From positions 3,617,410 through 3,681,409 of the forward strand of contig OY744609.1 of NCBI GenBank assembly GCA_963556255.1: a DNA stretch of 64,000 nt. The letters are read 5' to 3'. A program made the translations under genes and the position numbers. Source of the DNA: Allolobophora icterica. Lineage: Eukaryota > Annelida > Clitellata > Crassiclitellata > Lumbricidae. The notes under the pieces were generated by a model. It saw only the letters and a list, made by a program, of their open reading frames with translations. It was not told the DNA's origin and made no database searches. Below, one piece after another: positions 1 to 11,018 of this stretch (position 1 is the first letter of the stretch; each line of letters opens with the position of its first letter).

Positions 1-1253
1 TGCGGTCTATCCTTTCTAATCTCGAATCGTAATCTCAGAATTTCTAAGCGCAGGGCACCAGCTTATTCACGAGCGCTGCGTCAAGTCAGAGAGGTTGGTT
101 AGATGGCTCAACCGAAAGAACTTAGCAGAGGAGCTGCTAAGGCGGATTCCTGATGGGACGAGAAAGATTGGACTGCGTAAGACAGGATCTATCTAATCAG
201 ACAGTCGCTAAGTGAATGTTCTATTAGTATGAACTTTGAGTTGCTAAACGCCGATGGATGGATGCAGAGTTTAGCGACATCTGGTGGCAACAAGGGCCGT
301 TGACGTCGACAGAAATTATTCTGAAGAGTTCTCACCATTCGCCGACGTAGTTATGTTTATATATAGCGTCGTTTAACAACACTTTTAATGGGCTTAAGAG
401 AGCTTTGCTTTATATATATATATTCGTTTATTTATGTTAGGTTAATGACTTCTTGTGGCTGCTAGAACCGTTCACAACGACCTCATCGTGCATTAAACTC
501 TTGTTAGGTGTCGTCTATTTAACTCTATTACAGCATTGCTCGTTACATTTATATATAGCGTCGTTCAAGAACTTTTTAAAGGTGTTTAAAGAGCTGAGGT
601 GTTCACGGTATACAGTTTAAAAGAAATTGAAATACTATGTACGGTCGATTTAAACTCTATAAGCAATTGTGCTGATGACTGACACTGTGAAGCACCCTGT
701 AGATGCAGTGAGATACTTAGGTTTTGTAGAAATTGTGATAATTAAAATTACAGTAATGTACAAATTTTACAGAAAAATTTGTGACATGGCGTTGTTTCTA
801 TGTTTTGCATCTTGTCAAATTCTGTGTTGCGCTATAGTAGTGAAAATATATATATATTTTAAATCCAACAAACATTTCTTTTAATCAATCGTGTTTCAGA
901 TTACGAATGGAAAGAGTTGATTGGTAGAATTCATTCTGAGATAAATTATTAAGACATTTTATGTTTATTGTGGAAATATTAAGTTGCTGCTTTAAAAAAT
1001 GCTATTCGCAAAGGCTACCTTTTAGATGTTTACAAAAGACACAAGAGAGATCGATAGATCGATATGATATATCGATGAATACGATTTGTTAGGTGAATTC
1101 TCGAAACAAGCTAAAATCAAACAATTAATTTTGCTTTCAAGCCATCAACGGCCACAGCAGCCGTAAGATGTCGTCTTGCTTACGGAATTATCAGAGATGC
1201 ATTAATGAACGGCGAAATCTCTACAGAAATTTCCTATCCACGTCATCTAATCT
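1..1253. repeat. Diverged SINE/LINE-tail fragments, no gene
   Basis: No coding region is supported here. Positions 20-60 hold an 'aatcgtaatctc...atttct..agcgc' segment that recurs near 34160 and 51575. Reverse-oriented copies of the AACGGCC/GTCGTTAAAC module lie at about 267-310 and 436-485, and a forward copy is at 1141-1172. Reverse copies of the GACACCTTTAAA module lie near 375-390 and 555-590, each next to 'TATATAGCG'. The right edge, 'catctaatctaat', resembles the SINE tail near 14270 and abuts the broken end of the LTR element that follows. Only short open frames exist and none has recognisable motifs. Confidence 0.6.
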
Positions 1254-4200
1254 AATGTCTCTTCTCATCTTTGGCCATACAAAGGACAACTTTATTCGTT
1301 CTCTTGTTTTCTCTTCTCCTAGATGTCCTCCAAATACCGACTCATGTGCCAACTCCATCACTTTAATTCGTCTCTCTTTTGGTAACACTAGTTGATATAT
1401 CGTCTGGTCTAATATTTGATATTTCTTATGCAATAAACCGTTGATCACACAGAATTCAGATTCTTTCTCTTGTGCTAACTTCCACCACGGCTTCAACGAT
1501 TCATCCTTACTCTGTTGCTCTTCGAACTTCTTCGAATCGGCAATCTGCACCTTTTGTTCTTCATCCATTTCTTCATCTCTATACAAGTCTCCTATCCCCA
1601 CATCACATTCATTGTCTTCTTCAGTTTCATTTAATGTGCCATTCTCCCATGCAACCATCTCTTGTTCATTCATCTCTGATGTTACACCATCTCGCGATAA
1701 GCTTCGTTGCTCATTACTTTCGTTTTCCTCATCACTTGAACTTTCAGTTTCACTCTTCTCATCAACATCTACCATTTCCTGTTTCCGACTCTGCGCTCTC
1801 GTCATTACATTTGCTCGTACACTCACATCTCCTTGTATCGTTTTAATTTTCATCTGTGGTACGGCTTTTAATTCGGCAATTATCTCTGGATGCAACAAGA
1901 ATCTTTCTGTACTGCCCATCTTTGCAATACTAGCACACATCAAGGTGACATAAGGTGTAAGTGAACACTGGATTTTACGCGGAAATCCCTCTTCTTCCAC
2001 GTTACTATCACACAGTCTAACATCGACTTTTACTAACTTCGCAGGAATGGCATCTCCTGCCACACATTGCAAATTCACTTTTCCAATTTGTTCCACCTTC
2101 ATGCCTTCCAGTAATTCTTCACTAATCACCGGAATTTCTGCTCCCGAGTCGCTCAGTGCTTTAACTTTCACTGGCTCTTTACCGTCTACTGCACGAATTT
2201 CAACCTCGACATATTGCAAAAACGATTTCTTCAATATTCGATTGTCATCTTTTCCTATGACTTCTCTCTGAATTTCAGCATCCAATAGAATTTCTTTTTG
2301 AATACCACATTTCATTACTGACTTTACTTCAGTCTCTTGGTTTTCTTGACTCGCGGTTTGATTATCTGTATCACTAACCACTTGAATCAAATTCACCCTT
2401 GTGTGTTCTTGATTTCTGCTAGAACTAGCTGCTGCCACTGGAACTGGACAAAATTTAACCAAATGTTTGTCTGAACCACAATTGTGACAACGCTTCACAA
2501 CCATGCCTCGTTGTTCATTTCCTTCATTTCTCTTATACTGTACAAACGATGTGTTGCCTTCCCTCTTGGCAAACGGCGCTGACGATTTGTTAAATCCCTG
2601 ACGACCAAACGTCACTTCTCTGGTCTCATTCGGTACAGGGACACTAGCCTTGACTTCTTTACCTTTGAACTGATTCCCTGTTCCTGGATTACTTTTCCAC
2701 TTTCCACTCTGGCTTTGGCTTACGGAACGTTGAGAAGGATAACTGTTTATATTTGGAAATGCAAACCCAATTCGATTGTTTACATGAATGTCTGCTAGGT
2801 CTGCCACTGCACTAGCTTGGAGACAGTCAGTTCCTTCCTTCGACAATACAAACTGTAGTGGACCTGGCGGTAAACATTCTTTCAGCTTATCCGCTACCAG
2901 CAAATCAAAGAGCGTATCATACTCTCTGTTCACGTTTCGACTTCTCACGTAATAGTTTAGCAAGTTCTTCAGTCTTGCCGTAAACATCGTATAAGTCTCT
3001 TCTGTTGTCTTCTTAGCATCCACAAATCTCGCTCTGTATTCTCTCGAGGTCAATTTAAATTCTTTTAATAAGTGCTGCTTGACTTTATCATAATTGTCTA
3101 GATCATCGAATGACAATCTATTCAGAACAGTTCGAGCTTTCGGCGTCATCAATGGTAGTAATAATTTAACCCAAAACGGCTTCTCCACAGCAAAGCTACG
3201 AAACGCGTTCTCGACTGTTTCAAAATATAATGGCACCTCCATCATATCAGTTGGCATTTGAGGCAATACATGCTTCATTGCATCACCTATTTTCTTAATT
3301 TTTGACACCAAAGTTTCACTTTCTTGCTGTTTCCTTCTTTCTGCTTCCCGTTCTTCTCTCATTTGCGTTTCTTTCAATGTCAATTTTGATTTCTCCAGTT
3401 TCAGACGTTCTTGTCTTTCGGCCTCTGCCTTTTCCAAACTTTCTTTCTGAAATTTGAGTTCTTCTTGTCTTATCTGTTCTGCGCGTTCTAACTCTAACGT
3501 TCGCGCTTTTTCTTTTTCTTCTTCACGCATTCTCTTTGCTTCAATCTGTTGCTGACGTACCTCTTCATCACTTTTTCTAGCTTTTTCAACTTCAATCATC
3601 TGCTCCAATCTTCTTCTTTCAGCATCTTCCCTATCTCTTTTCAACTGTTCTAACTGAATCTCAAACTGATTCTTTTGCAATTCAAGTTCCGCCTTACGCA
3701 CTTGTTCTGCTTTATCTTCTCTCTCTCTCTGCAAGCGCAATTCTTCTTGCCTTGAAAGTTCCGTTTTCTCTTCTTTCTCTCTCTGCAGACGCTCTGCTTT
3801 CTCTTCTTTCTCTCTCTGCAAGCGCAATTCTTCTTGCCTTGCAAGTTCCGCTTTCTCTTCTTTCTCTCTCTGCAGACGTTCTGCTTTCTCTTCTTTCTCT
3901 CTCTCTCTGCAGACGCTCTGCTTTCTCTTCTTTCTCTCTCTGCAGACGCTCTGCTTTCTCTTCTTTCTCTCTCTGCAAGCGCAATTCGTCTTGTCTTACA
4001 CGTTCTGCTTCTTGTCTCAGCTCTTTCTCTTCCTGTCTACGTTTCTCCTCTCTATCCTTCTCTTCTTGTCTCCGTTTCTCCTCCCTATCTTCTTTCATCA
4101 TCATCCACTGCATCAACATCTCCATAGACATAGGCGCAGGAGGTTTTTCAATAGCCTTTTCGACGGCACCGCCAACGGCACCTTCTTCTTCGACTTCTTC

Positions 4201-4356
4201 TTTCACCCACACTTCAGCGAGTTCCTGTATCATGTCACCACGTGACATACCTTCTAATTGTTCTTCTTTAAAACCGGCTTTCAACAAACGCTGTTTTAGC
4301 CTTTCCGTAGACATCTTCTTAATATCTGCTTGTCTTTCACCACTTAATTTCTCCAT
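1254..4356 (-). pseudogene. E1 gag-pol remnant, frameshifted and truncated
   Basis: Translation on the minus strand would begin with ATG at 4356 (MEKLSGERQ). The N-terminal helical domain and the Glu/Arg/Lys-rich coiled coil follow. The frame then breaks around 3897-3910, where a CT microsatellite seems to carry two extra bases compared with its neighbours. The downstream frame is open from at least 3827. It covers the rest of the coil, the capsid-like region, a zinc knuckle CHNCGSDKHLVKFC (near 2448-2490), the protease motif DSGAE (near 2140-2155) and the start of the integrase HHCC domain. It ends at foreign sequence after MRRDI. A short deletion just before the zinc knuckle separates it from E2. 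It cannot encode a functional polyprotein. Confidence 0.88.
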
Positions 4357-4611
4357 CTTACTTGTTTACTTTGGTGATTTCTCTTTTCAAAGAAGTCACA
4401 GTTTTTCTTGTTGTGTGAATCGATAAACAAACGGGATTTCTTTTGTATTTGTTCGTGAAAAACAACGAAATTTTTTATACCGTTTTCTCGTGTTCCACCG
4501 TCGTTGATATCGAAGACACGTCACACAGCAACAACGCGTAGATTCTTCTAACACCGTTGTAAATTCTTTTATCACCGTCGTAGATTCTTCTATCCGCCGA
4601 AGGAGGTGATA

Positions 4612-4750
4612 ACGTGAATTTTAATCCACCGTGAGTTTATATCCACCGTGAGTATTTATCCACCGTGAGTATTTATTCCACCGTGAGTTCTTATCCACCG
4701 TGAGTTCTTATCCACCGTGAGTTCTTATCCACCGTGAGTTCTTATCCACA
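4612..4750 (-). repeat. Leader tandem repeats (CACGGTGGATA units) in E1
   Basis: The untranslated leader carries about eight copies of a roughly 16-17 bp unit that reads GAACTCACGGTGGATAA on the minus strand. E2 carries only about four copies at the same place (21913-21990), so the array has changed length between copies. It lies between the primer-binding site and the gag start, where packaging and dimerisation signals usually lie. That role is not shown here. Confidence 0.8.
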
Positions 4751-4765
4751 CCGTCACTGCCACCA
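4751..4765 (-). other. Putative primer-binding site of E1
   Basis: On the minus strand, TGGTGGCAGTGACGG follows the LTR end after a 4-nt spacer (TTAT). Sequence and spacing are identical in E2. TGG at the start is the expected complement of a tRNA CCA end. I cannot assign the tRNA confidently. Confidence 0.65.
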
Positions 4766-4769
4766 ATAA

Positions 4770-5242
4770 TGTCAACCCAATCCTTCCGTTGACAATCCTT
4801 CTGATTAAATCCTTGTTCTCTTCGTACTTAACGCCTATTTAACGTTCACCTTTTGAACACTAATTCTACGTATAAGTATAACCTGAATTAATCAGCAACA
4901 CAGTTTAATATCTTTTCGTTTAATAAGAAACAAACAGACAGAACTCAATTCGATTACAACTCAACTAGTCAGCCACACTACTACAGCGAACATCAAATTC
5001 AAACTTCTCTAGTCAGCATAATTCTTCGCGCCTCTTGACACACCTGTCTTCTGTGCGCATAAGCGAACTCTAATAATATACATATAGCGCGCCGCTGCCG
5101 ATATCGGCCGGCCGCGCGTGTCACTAAGACTAAACGTTATACATCTATCATATATACATATACACGAGAAACTAAAGTAAGCGCACTATATATATACGCT
5201 AATATCTCGCACTGCAAGACTGTACACAAAACTCAGTTCACA
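4770..5242 (-). repeat. 5' LTR of E1
   Basis: On the minus strand it starts TGTGAACTGAGTTTTG at 5242 and ends GGGTTGACA at 4770. It matches the 470-bp LTRs of E2 along its whole length with scattered differences, most visibly in the GC-rich middle near 5090-5120. The termini are TG...CA. Only one LTR copy of E1 is present. Confidence 0.88.
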
Positions 5243-5744
5243 TATATGTTATTCACTAATCGCGTTCAACCGCGTCTTTTAGAACTGTATTCTACACAAG
5301 ATATCAACAGCTTTCAGACGTTTTGTCTTTCAATTGAGATAATTGCCGGCGATAATAAGATACTTTAACCACTAGAACTACTAAATGAATACGAAGCAAC
5401 AATTAGACACCTTTAAAGCAATTTCAACATATATACATATAAAATCGAGTCACACGCGATCAACATTACATCTTGTTTTTTTTAGATTTCGTTGACGAGT
5501 GGAAACCATGCAATTAAACGCAACACTACAATTAGACACCTGTAAAACGGGTTACATTTAGTTATATATACGCCTGGAAGCATACGGATGCTATTTAATA
5601 ATTAATTCAGAGCCTGTGAAATATATACGCACGCAAACCAATGACGACTTGGAACGAATCATCTGCAGTCAAGAAAATAAAATGATATACAATTATTTTT
5701 AAAAGCGCTGCATCGAGTCTGAGGAGTTGGCTACCCCTACGTTT
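5243..5744 (+). repeat. AT-rich repeat region with two GACACCTTTAAA-type modules
   Basis: TTAGACACCTTTAAAG at about 5404 and TTAGACACCTGTAAAACGG at about 5526 are each followed within 25 bases by a TATATA run. These match the dispersed module described for the whole window. No gene is visible. Confidence 0.55.
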
Positions 5745-6130
5745 TGGCCCTGAAGGCCATGTGCTTTTAAATGCGTAATGCATACAACGAATGCATATTC
5801 GGGTGATATGCGTATCAAAGCTAAGGGTTTCCGTGAACGTTACTCTTAGGACAGTCATTTAATCAATTCTAGTAACTGCGAATGTGACTGTTGGAACCAT
5901 CCTCTGCCACCCCCCCCCTCATATCTCATGGGTCTTACTCTGATTCAGCTTGAGATTACTTGTCTCGGCCCATCTTTTAACGTGGTCCAGCTCTTCCCTG
6001 ACCGCAGCAGTATTCTCAGATAACTGTCGTCAGCATATTTTAACATTCTATTTCCATGGTGCAAAGCTTTTATTTTGATATGATTGTTTTTAAATTGACA
6101 GGCTCTGAACCCGACCTCTGGACAATGCTT
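5745..6130 (-). pseudogene. LINE reverse transcriptase fragment (CR1/Jockey-like)
   Basis: On the minus strand the sequence around 6100 reads like the conserved RT segment SIVQRSG. It is followed at 6044-6019 by KYADDSYL, the catalytic palm motif, and then, after frameshifts, by motifs like DHVKRWAETSNLKLNQSKT and TETLSFDTHI. The same family appears at 8910-9430 and 16965-17717. Several frameshifts and stops make it a fossil. The clade is inferred from motif style only. Confidence 0.75.
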
Positions 6131-6539
6131 GCGTTTATTTTAATTAAGGATGATATGCGATGAAATGGGCATATTAATTTTCTCGTATAAGTTGCAGGAG
6201 ATCCGTTAAAACCGCAGCTATTGCTGTTTATATCTCGAAACATACAATCTAATTAAGATTACTCAAAGCTCTTTTAGACACCTCTTAATTTTTTGCAAAG
6301 CTACATATAAATAACGCGGCGTTTAATCAAAGGCGATATTTGAGAACCTATATAACCGTTTCTTTTCAATTGCAAGTATATAATGAGAGTGTGATGCTAG
6401 TAAATTACATATATTACACATTGATTAATGAGTATCTATATTACAACCATCCAACATTTGGTTCTTGGATGTCGCATATGGTTTGATTTGGTTTATGTAT
6501 TGGAGTAAAATCAATATTATATTATATAGTGCTGTATTA
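6131..6539. repeat. Diverged SINE-like sequence
   Basis: 'gctcttttagacacctcttaa' at 6265-6290 and 'aacgcggcgtttaatcaaaggcgat' at 6315-6345 match the order of motifs at 62895-62970, so this is an old copy of the same repeat. From about 6380 it is AT-rich with nothing recognisable. Confidence 0.5.
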
Positions 6540-7145
6540 TTGTGTTGCAATAAAGGAAATATACATGTAATTGTAACTTGAATGCTTTGAAATCAAACTT
6601 GAGACAATTATGCTCATATATGCTTTGTTAATTAATAAAACTTATAGTTGAATGTGTTAGATACCTGAACAATTTCTTTAAAAAAGGAACTTGGTATAAC
6701 CATATGTTTCATTTAATGTGCATGATGTATGTGAAATTTATTACTATTTCATACATGATATGATTGTAGTGGCAGATATTGAACTGAGGAATAAGAAATA
6801 ATCAATTAAACATTTCAAAGATAAAATAAGAATATAATGTAATAATTATAATTATATGTACTGTGCATCTGAAGTTGTTTAAATATTTCTTGCGAGTGAC
6901 AATAGTTGAGAAGTACTGTTTAATTTGTATCAAAACAGTTTAGAGCTATGTGTTTTATAAATAACATTAGATATATTACTTTAAATGATGTGACATTATT
7001 GATATTGTAAGCTTGTGTTTGACACCTTTAAATGGTGTCTTTCGGACACTATAAGTTTATCGTTTTCTGTAAACTGTATTTCTAAATTGTCGTCAACGGC
7101 CTTTGGTGTCATAAGACGACGTTAAACTGTGGAATAATAATAAAA
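6540..7145 (+). mobile_element. LINE 3' UTR and tail (family b), 5'-truncated
   Basis: This stretch aligns by eye, with small indels, to the sequence after the LINE ORF at 63540-64000. Shared segments include 'cttggtataaccatatgtttcattta', 'atacatgatatgattgtagtgg' and 'tgtttaaatatttc..gcgagtgacaatag'. It continues past the point where the window ends in that other copy, so it shows the real 3' end. That end has the module GACACCTTTAAATGGTGTC at about 7020, then GTCGTCAACGGCC...CGTTAAACTGTGG at 7089-7131, then AATAATAATAA. No coding part remains. Confidence 0.8.
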
Positions 7146-7490
7146 ACAAAGGCGATAATCTATTTGAGCTTCTAAGGCACTGTTAGACCGATGTGAACGG
7201 CAATGGCAACCACGAGATGTCCTTAAATGTAGAATTACAGAAAGCTCCTTTATACACCTGTAAAATCACTAAAATGTTATTAAGCGATGTTTTATGTATA
7301 GATCTCACGGCGTCATTTTACGTCCCCTCTAACTCACCTCTGGTAGTGCCGTCCCAAGCCTGGGGAGAAGAGGAGTGCGGCGCTAATCATCTATGTTATG
7401 ACAGCAAGATATTATGTCAACTGTATTGCTTTAATTAGACTCAGATGGGAAGGCCTTTGCTGCCATAAGACGTCGTTAAACGATTGGATT
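7146..7490 (+). repeat. Composite SINE-like unit, copy 1
   Basis: The order of motifs is AACGGCAATGG...GATGTCCTTAAA, CTTTATACACCTGTAAAATC, AGATCTCACGGC, CTCTGGTAGTGCC, GCGCTAATCATCTATGTTATGACA, then GGCCTTTGCTGCCATAAGACGTCGTTAAAC. The unit at 8270-8815 has the same order. It is probably a chain of related SINE pieces. Short open frames inside it are not genes. Confidence 0.6.
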
Positions 7491-7743
7491 AATTACAAGA
7501 AGGTGAATAATTATTATAGGATAAATTTAGTCCGACGTAAACGGCCCTTTTCAGACGTCTTAAGTAGTCCAATAACTCGACGTTTATCAGTTACGCTAGT
7601 TATTACGTAGACACCTTTATATCAATTGTCCCAGCGTTATACAAACCTAATTTCATTGCTGTACATTGAGTTGTTTATCCTTCCTAAGTCGCTAAGAGTA
7701 AGCCTCAGATGGAACCCCACATACATTATAATTTGCTGTTAAA

Positions 7744-8114
7744 TGTGACCGAGAGAAGGGACCACTTGTCGCTTACTAGGTTAGCCTGAAAATGTGTTTT
7801 TACGCTAGCCATGAATATTGATTTTCGCGTCTAATTAATCAATCTGCAGCTCAGACTCGCTGTAATAAAACTAATCTTATGCTACTTGATGCGTTAAGGC
7901 TAAATTAATTCATTAATGCATTGGGTAGAGACACATTAAATTTTTTTATGCGATTTCCCCCAAATGATATTTTATATTTTTGTGAAAAAATTGCATAAAT
8001 TATGGGCCAATCGCTCTGAATTTTTCCTCATTTTACCTAAGGTGCAAGCTTGTGGAAAATGCTAATAAGTCCATTTGCGACAAGTGGTCCCTTCTCTCGG
8101 CCGAGGTCACAAAT
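7744..8114. mobile_element. Small inverted-repeat element (MITE) flanked by GTTAAA
   Basis: GAGAGAAGGGACCACTTG at 7751 onward is repeated in perfect inverted orientation near 8077-8098, and the inversion extends over GTCGC. Outside it TGTGACC and GGTCACA also pair, with a 6-base insertion on the right side. The direct flanks are GTTAAA at 7738-7743 and 8115-8120, which contain TTAA. About 371 bp long, AT-rich and non-coding, it is a non-autonomous DNA transposon. A TTAA target suits piggyBac- or Kolobok-like transposases, but the superfamily is unproven. Confidence 0.75.
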
Positions 8115-8189
8115 GTTAAAGGAGCAAATACTACCAGAGCTGCTGCATCTCCTTACAAATGAGGGGCCTTTAAGCAAGCTATTAAATTT

Positions 8190-8815
8190 TTAAGACGTCA
8201 ACGGCCATAGCAGCGCTAAGATGTCGTTAAACTTCTGGAATAATAACATGTTATAAATTTTCTAATTGTCATCAACGGCCTTTGATGTCATAAGACGCCG
8301 TTAAACTTTGAAATAAAAAAATAAGTCGTAGGTGATGTATTGCATCTCTTAAGTTGGTAAGGTATGGCAAGATAGATATGAACGGCCACAGCATGCACAA
8401 GACATCGTTAAACGTAGAATAAAGGAAAACTTCGTTAAACACCTGTAAAATGGTGTTAAACGACGCTATATGAAATCTCACGGCTTGGAAAGTCTAAGTG
8501 CTGCTTAAGTATGAGGAAACGCTCAGATAACGGCTCGTACTCTGGTAGTGCCAGTCGGAATTCTAAATAAAAAAGAAGGCGACGCAAATCATCTTTGTTA
8601 TGACACAGTGTCGTTAAACAGCAACTCACCAAAAGGTTGTATTATGCTTGAATAATTTCTGTCGACCACAAAGGTCTTTGTTACCGTAAGTCATAAGATG
8701 TCGTTAGACTCTGGATGATTAGTCGAAGGTGCATCTCTTCAGTTCGTGGGGGTAGGGGAAGCGAATTATGAACGGCAATGGCAGCCACAAGATGTCGTTA
8801 AACTCTGAAAACAGC
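8190..8815 (+). repeat. Composite SINE-like unit, copy 2
   Basis: Homologous to 7090-7490. Copies of the AACGGCC...GTCGTTAAAC module lie at about 8195-8235, 8270-8312, 8375-8413 and 8755-8800. CACCTGTAAAATGGTG and ACGACGCTATAT lie near 8435-8470, CTCTGGTAGTGCC near 8540, and GGCGACGCAAATCATC near 8578. The close spacing of four module copies within 600 bases is notable. Confidence 0.6.
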
Positions 8816-8909
8816 GACGAAGTATACATGTTTTCTCGGAACGGACCTTTATCTATTATTTTGTCTTAAACACTGTAAGACTGGAACTCCTGCTAAACGA
8901 AACATCAAT

Positions 8910-9430
8910 TAGCTCCTTGATTTTCCAATACGCCTTTCAACCAACAGGGTCGACCTCGGCAGCGCTCATATCCATTGCGCATCACCTCGTCGAAATACTG
9001 GCCACAGAAACCCGTTTGTCCATCTAATAGCATTAGATTTTGCTAAAGTTTTTGATACGGTGAGGCACTCCTACTTAGCGGAAATACTCGCGGAACTACC
9101 AATTCCAGACTGCGCATACAACTGGGTCATAGCCCTTCTCAGCCAGAGGCACCATAGAAAGAAGTTCAACGGCGACATCTCTGCCGCAGTCACCATCAAT
9201 GCTAGCATAATACAGGGTTCTGGTTTTGGCTCCATAGACTTTATCATCGCAATCTCTTAAGCTTAGGCTACGCCACCTGGGCAACACGATGATCAAGTAC
9301 GCGGACGACAGTTGTATCTTGATACCCGCTGCAAACAGCTGGAGGTCAAGTCTGAGATTAAGTATGTGTCGGCTTGGGTTGAGGCATGCAACCTCAAACT
9401 GAACTACGGCAAAGTTCAACAAATACTTGT
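8910..9430 (+). pseudogene. LINE reverse transcriptase fragment (CR1/Jockey-like)
   Basis: Successive frames read RT motifs: PTGSTSAALISIAHHL near 8940-8990, FDTVRHSYLAEILAEL near 9050-9090, INASIIQGSG near 9190-9225 and KYADDSCILIPA near 9298-9335. These are RT blocks in their natural order, including the catalytic YADD. At least three frameshifts separate them. It is the same family as 5745-6130 and 16965-17717. Confidence 0.82.
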
Positions 9431-10255
9431 GCGTTGCATAATGTTACTGACATACGATAGCCGATCGCTTAGAGCGCTCTCTTTGGACACCTTTAAAACT
9501 GCTTAAACCTGCCTATATAGGCACAGGACAGGCTAATCAATATATTTTACTCTCATTTTTGACGTAAGGTCGAAGTCAATGGCTTTCTCAGCTAGATGTC
9601 GTTAAACATTTGGAACTAACAGCCGATTGGTTTGTGCGCTCGCCTTGTAACGTGGGTTGCATGGATTCGATCTTTCTACTCTGAAACGCTTGCTCTGTAG
9701 AGACCTTGAGCAAGTCCTTCACTCACGGTTGCTCAGCGCCATCGATTGATGCTTGGTCGTTGGATAGTGGCGCTTAATAAATGCACAATAAGAGATAATT
9801 ACAATACTTTCCATGTTCTTCCATTGCTCACTCTTAATCATGTGTTTGCGACAGGGCTTCCGATTCTGACAACAATTCTCTACACAGCAAATCCAAAGCA
9901 CAAAGGTTAATCTAATCTAATCTAATCTAATCTAATCTAACCTAATCTAATCCAAACCAATCCAGTTTAATATAATCCAGGTTTAATAACTAAATCCTAC
10001 TAATTCTCGTCCAATCCAATCTAATCATTCCTAATCCAGTCCGATTATTATATAATCGGACCTGTTCTAATCCGATCCAACCTCGGCCATTATAGCTCCA
10101 TCTAAACTAATCTAATATTTTATAATTTAATAACATTTAACATATTATAATCTGACATATTTTATTATTCAAAATAACTTAACATAATATAACGTTACAA
10201 ATAATAAAACATTTCTATTTACTTATTATACTTATTTACTAAGGACATTTATTTG

Positions 10256-10770
10256 GCGCCACTCATAACAATACGATATAATAGAATAATAGTATAATAT
10301 AATATGATATTATATGATATGATATGATATAATATAATATAATGTAATGTAATATAATATAATATAATATAATATAATACAATACAATACAATACAATAC
10401 AATACAATACAATACAATACAATACAATACAATACAATACAATACAAAACAATACAATACAATACAATACAATACAATACAATACAATACAATACAATAC
10501 AATACAATACAAAACAATACAATACAATACAATACAATACAATACAATACAATACAATACAATACAATACAATACAATACAATACAATACAATACAAAAC
10601 AATACAATACAATACAATACAATACAATACAATACAATACAACACAACACAACACAACACAACACAACACAACATAATATAATATAATATAATATAATAT
10701 AAAATAATATAATATAATACAATATAATATAATATTATATAATATAATACGATATGATATGATATGATAT
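10256..10770. repeat. Pentanucleotide array (AATAC/AATAT/AACAC)n
   Basis: A core of AATAC repeats runs from about 10376 to 10640, with occasional AAAAC variants. AACAC repeats cover about 10640-10672, and AATAT repeats flank both sides. All three frames stay open on the minus strand, giving meaningless Tyr/Cys/Ile/Val/Leu ORFs. Confidence 0.97.
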
Positions 10771-10995
10771 ATTTTAATATAGTACATTTGCAACAACAAT
10801 ATGGTACAGTATAGCATTGTATAAAATAATTATAGTATAATACAGTATTAGCCAAACAATGTAAATGCAATGCATTCTAAGAAAATCTAATCTAATGTAA
10901 TTGGATTGCGTTGAGGAGAGTTATCTGCAGTGGGTCGTATCCGGGGTCATTGTCATTACCCTCGTTGTGAGCCTCTGATAATCTGCCGTAAATGA

Positions 10996-11018
10996 ATTGT
11001 AAATACAATATTTACAAT
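10996..11018. other. 10-bp-stem hairpin conserved between composite blocks
   Basis: ATTGTAAATA and TATTTACAAT flank a 3-base loop. The same position in block B (36926-36942) forms GTAGATA/TATCTAC with a compensatory A:T to G:C change. Function unknown. Confidence 0.5.

Larger units (their letters stand above)
1254..5242 (-). mobile_element. E1: truncated Gmr1-like Ty3/gypsy element
   Basis: This minus-strand copy belongs to the same family as the intact element at 21425-28366. Reading leftwards from 5242 it has the 5' LTR, primer-binding site, a leader with tandem repeats, Gag, protease and the start of integrase. Homology stops abruptly at about 1254, just after the integrase zinc-finger motif MRRDI. 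The rest of integrase, RT, RNase H and the 3' LTR are absent from the flank. Gag is also frameshifted in a CT-rich tract. No target duplication can be tested because one end is missing. It is a dead relic, slightly diverged from E2 in LTR length (473 versus 470 bp) and in short indels. Confidence 0.9.

Noticed and set aside
1441..1953. Ser/Phe-rich plus-strand frame (170 residues), with a twin at 24630-25142 on the opposite strand
   Set aside because: Antisense shadow of the acidic linker of the retrotransposon polyprotein. It is present in both copies only because the coding strand is conserved.
4612..4750. CRISPR-like direct repeats
   Set aside because: Units of 16-17 bp with almost no spacer, inside a retrotransposon leader.
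10249..10870. Three long overlapping minus-strand frames rich in Tyr, Cys, Ile, Val and Leu
   Set aside because: Pure translation of an AATAC/AATAT pentamer array. All frames are open because the repeat lacks stops.
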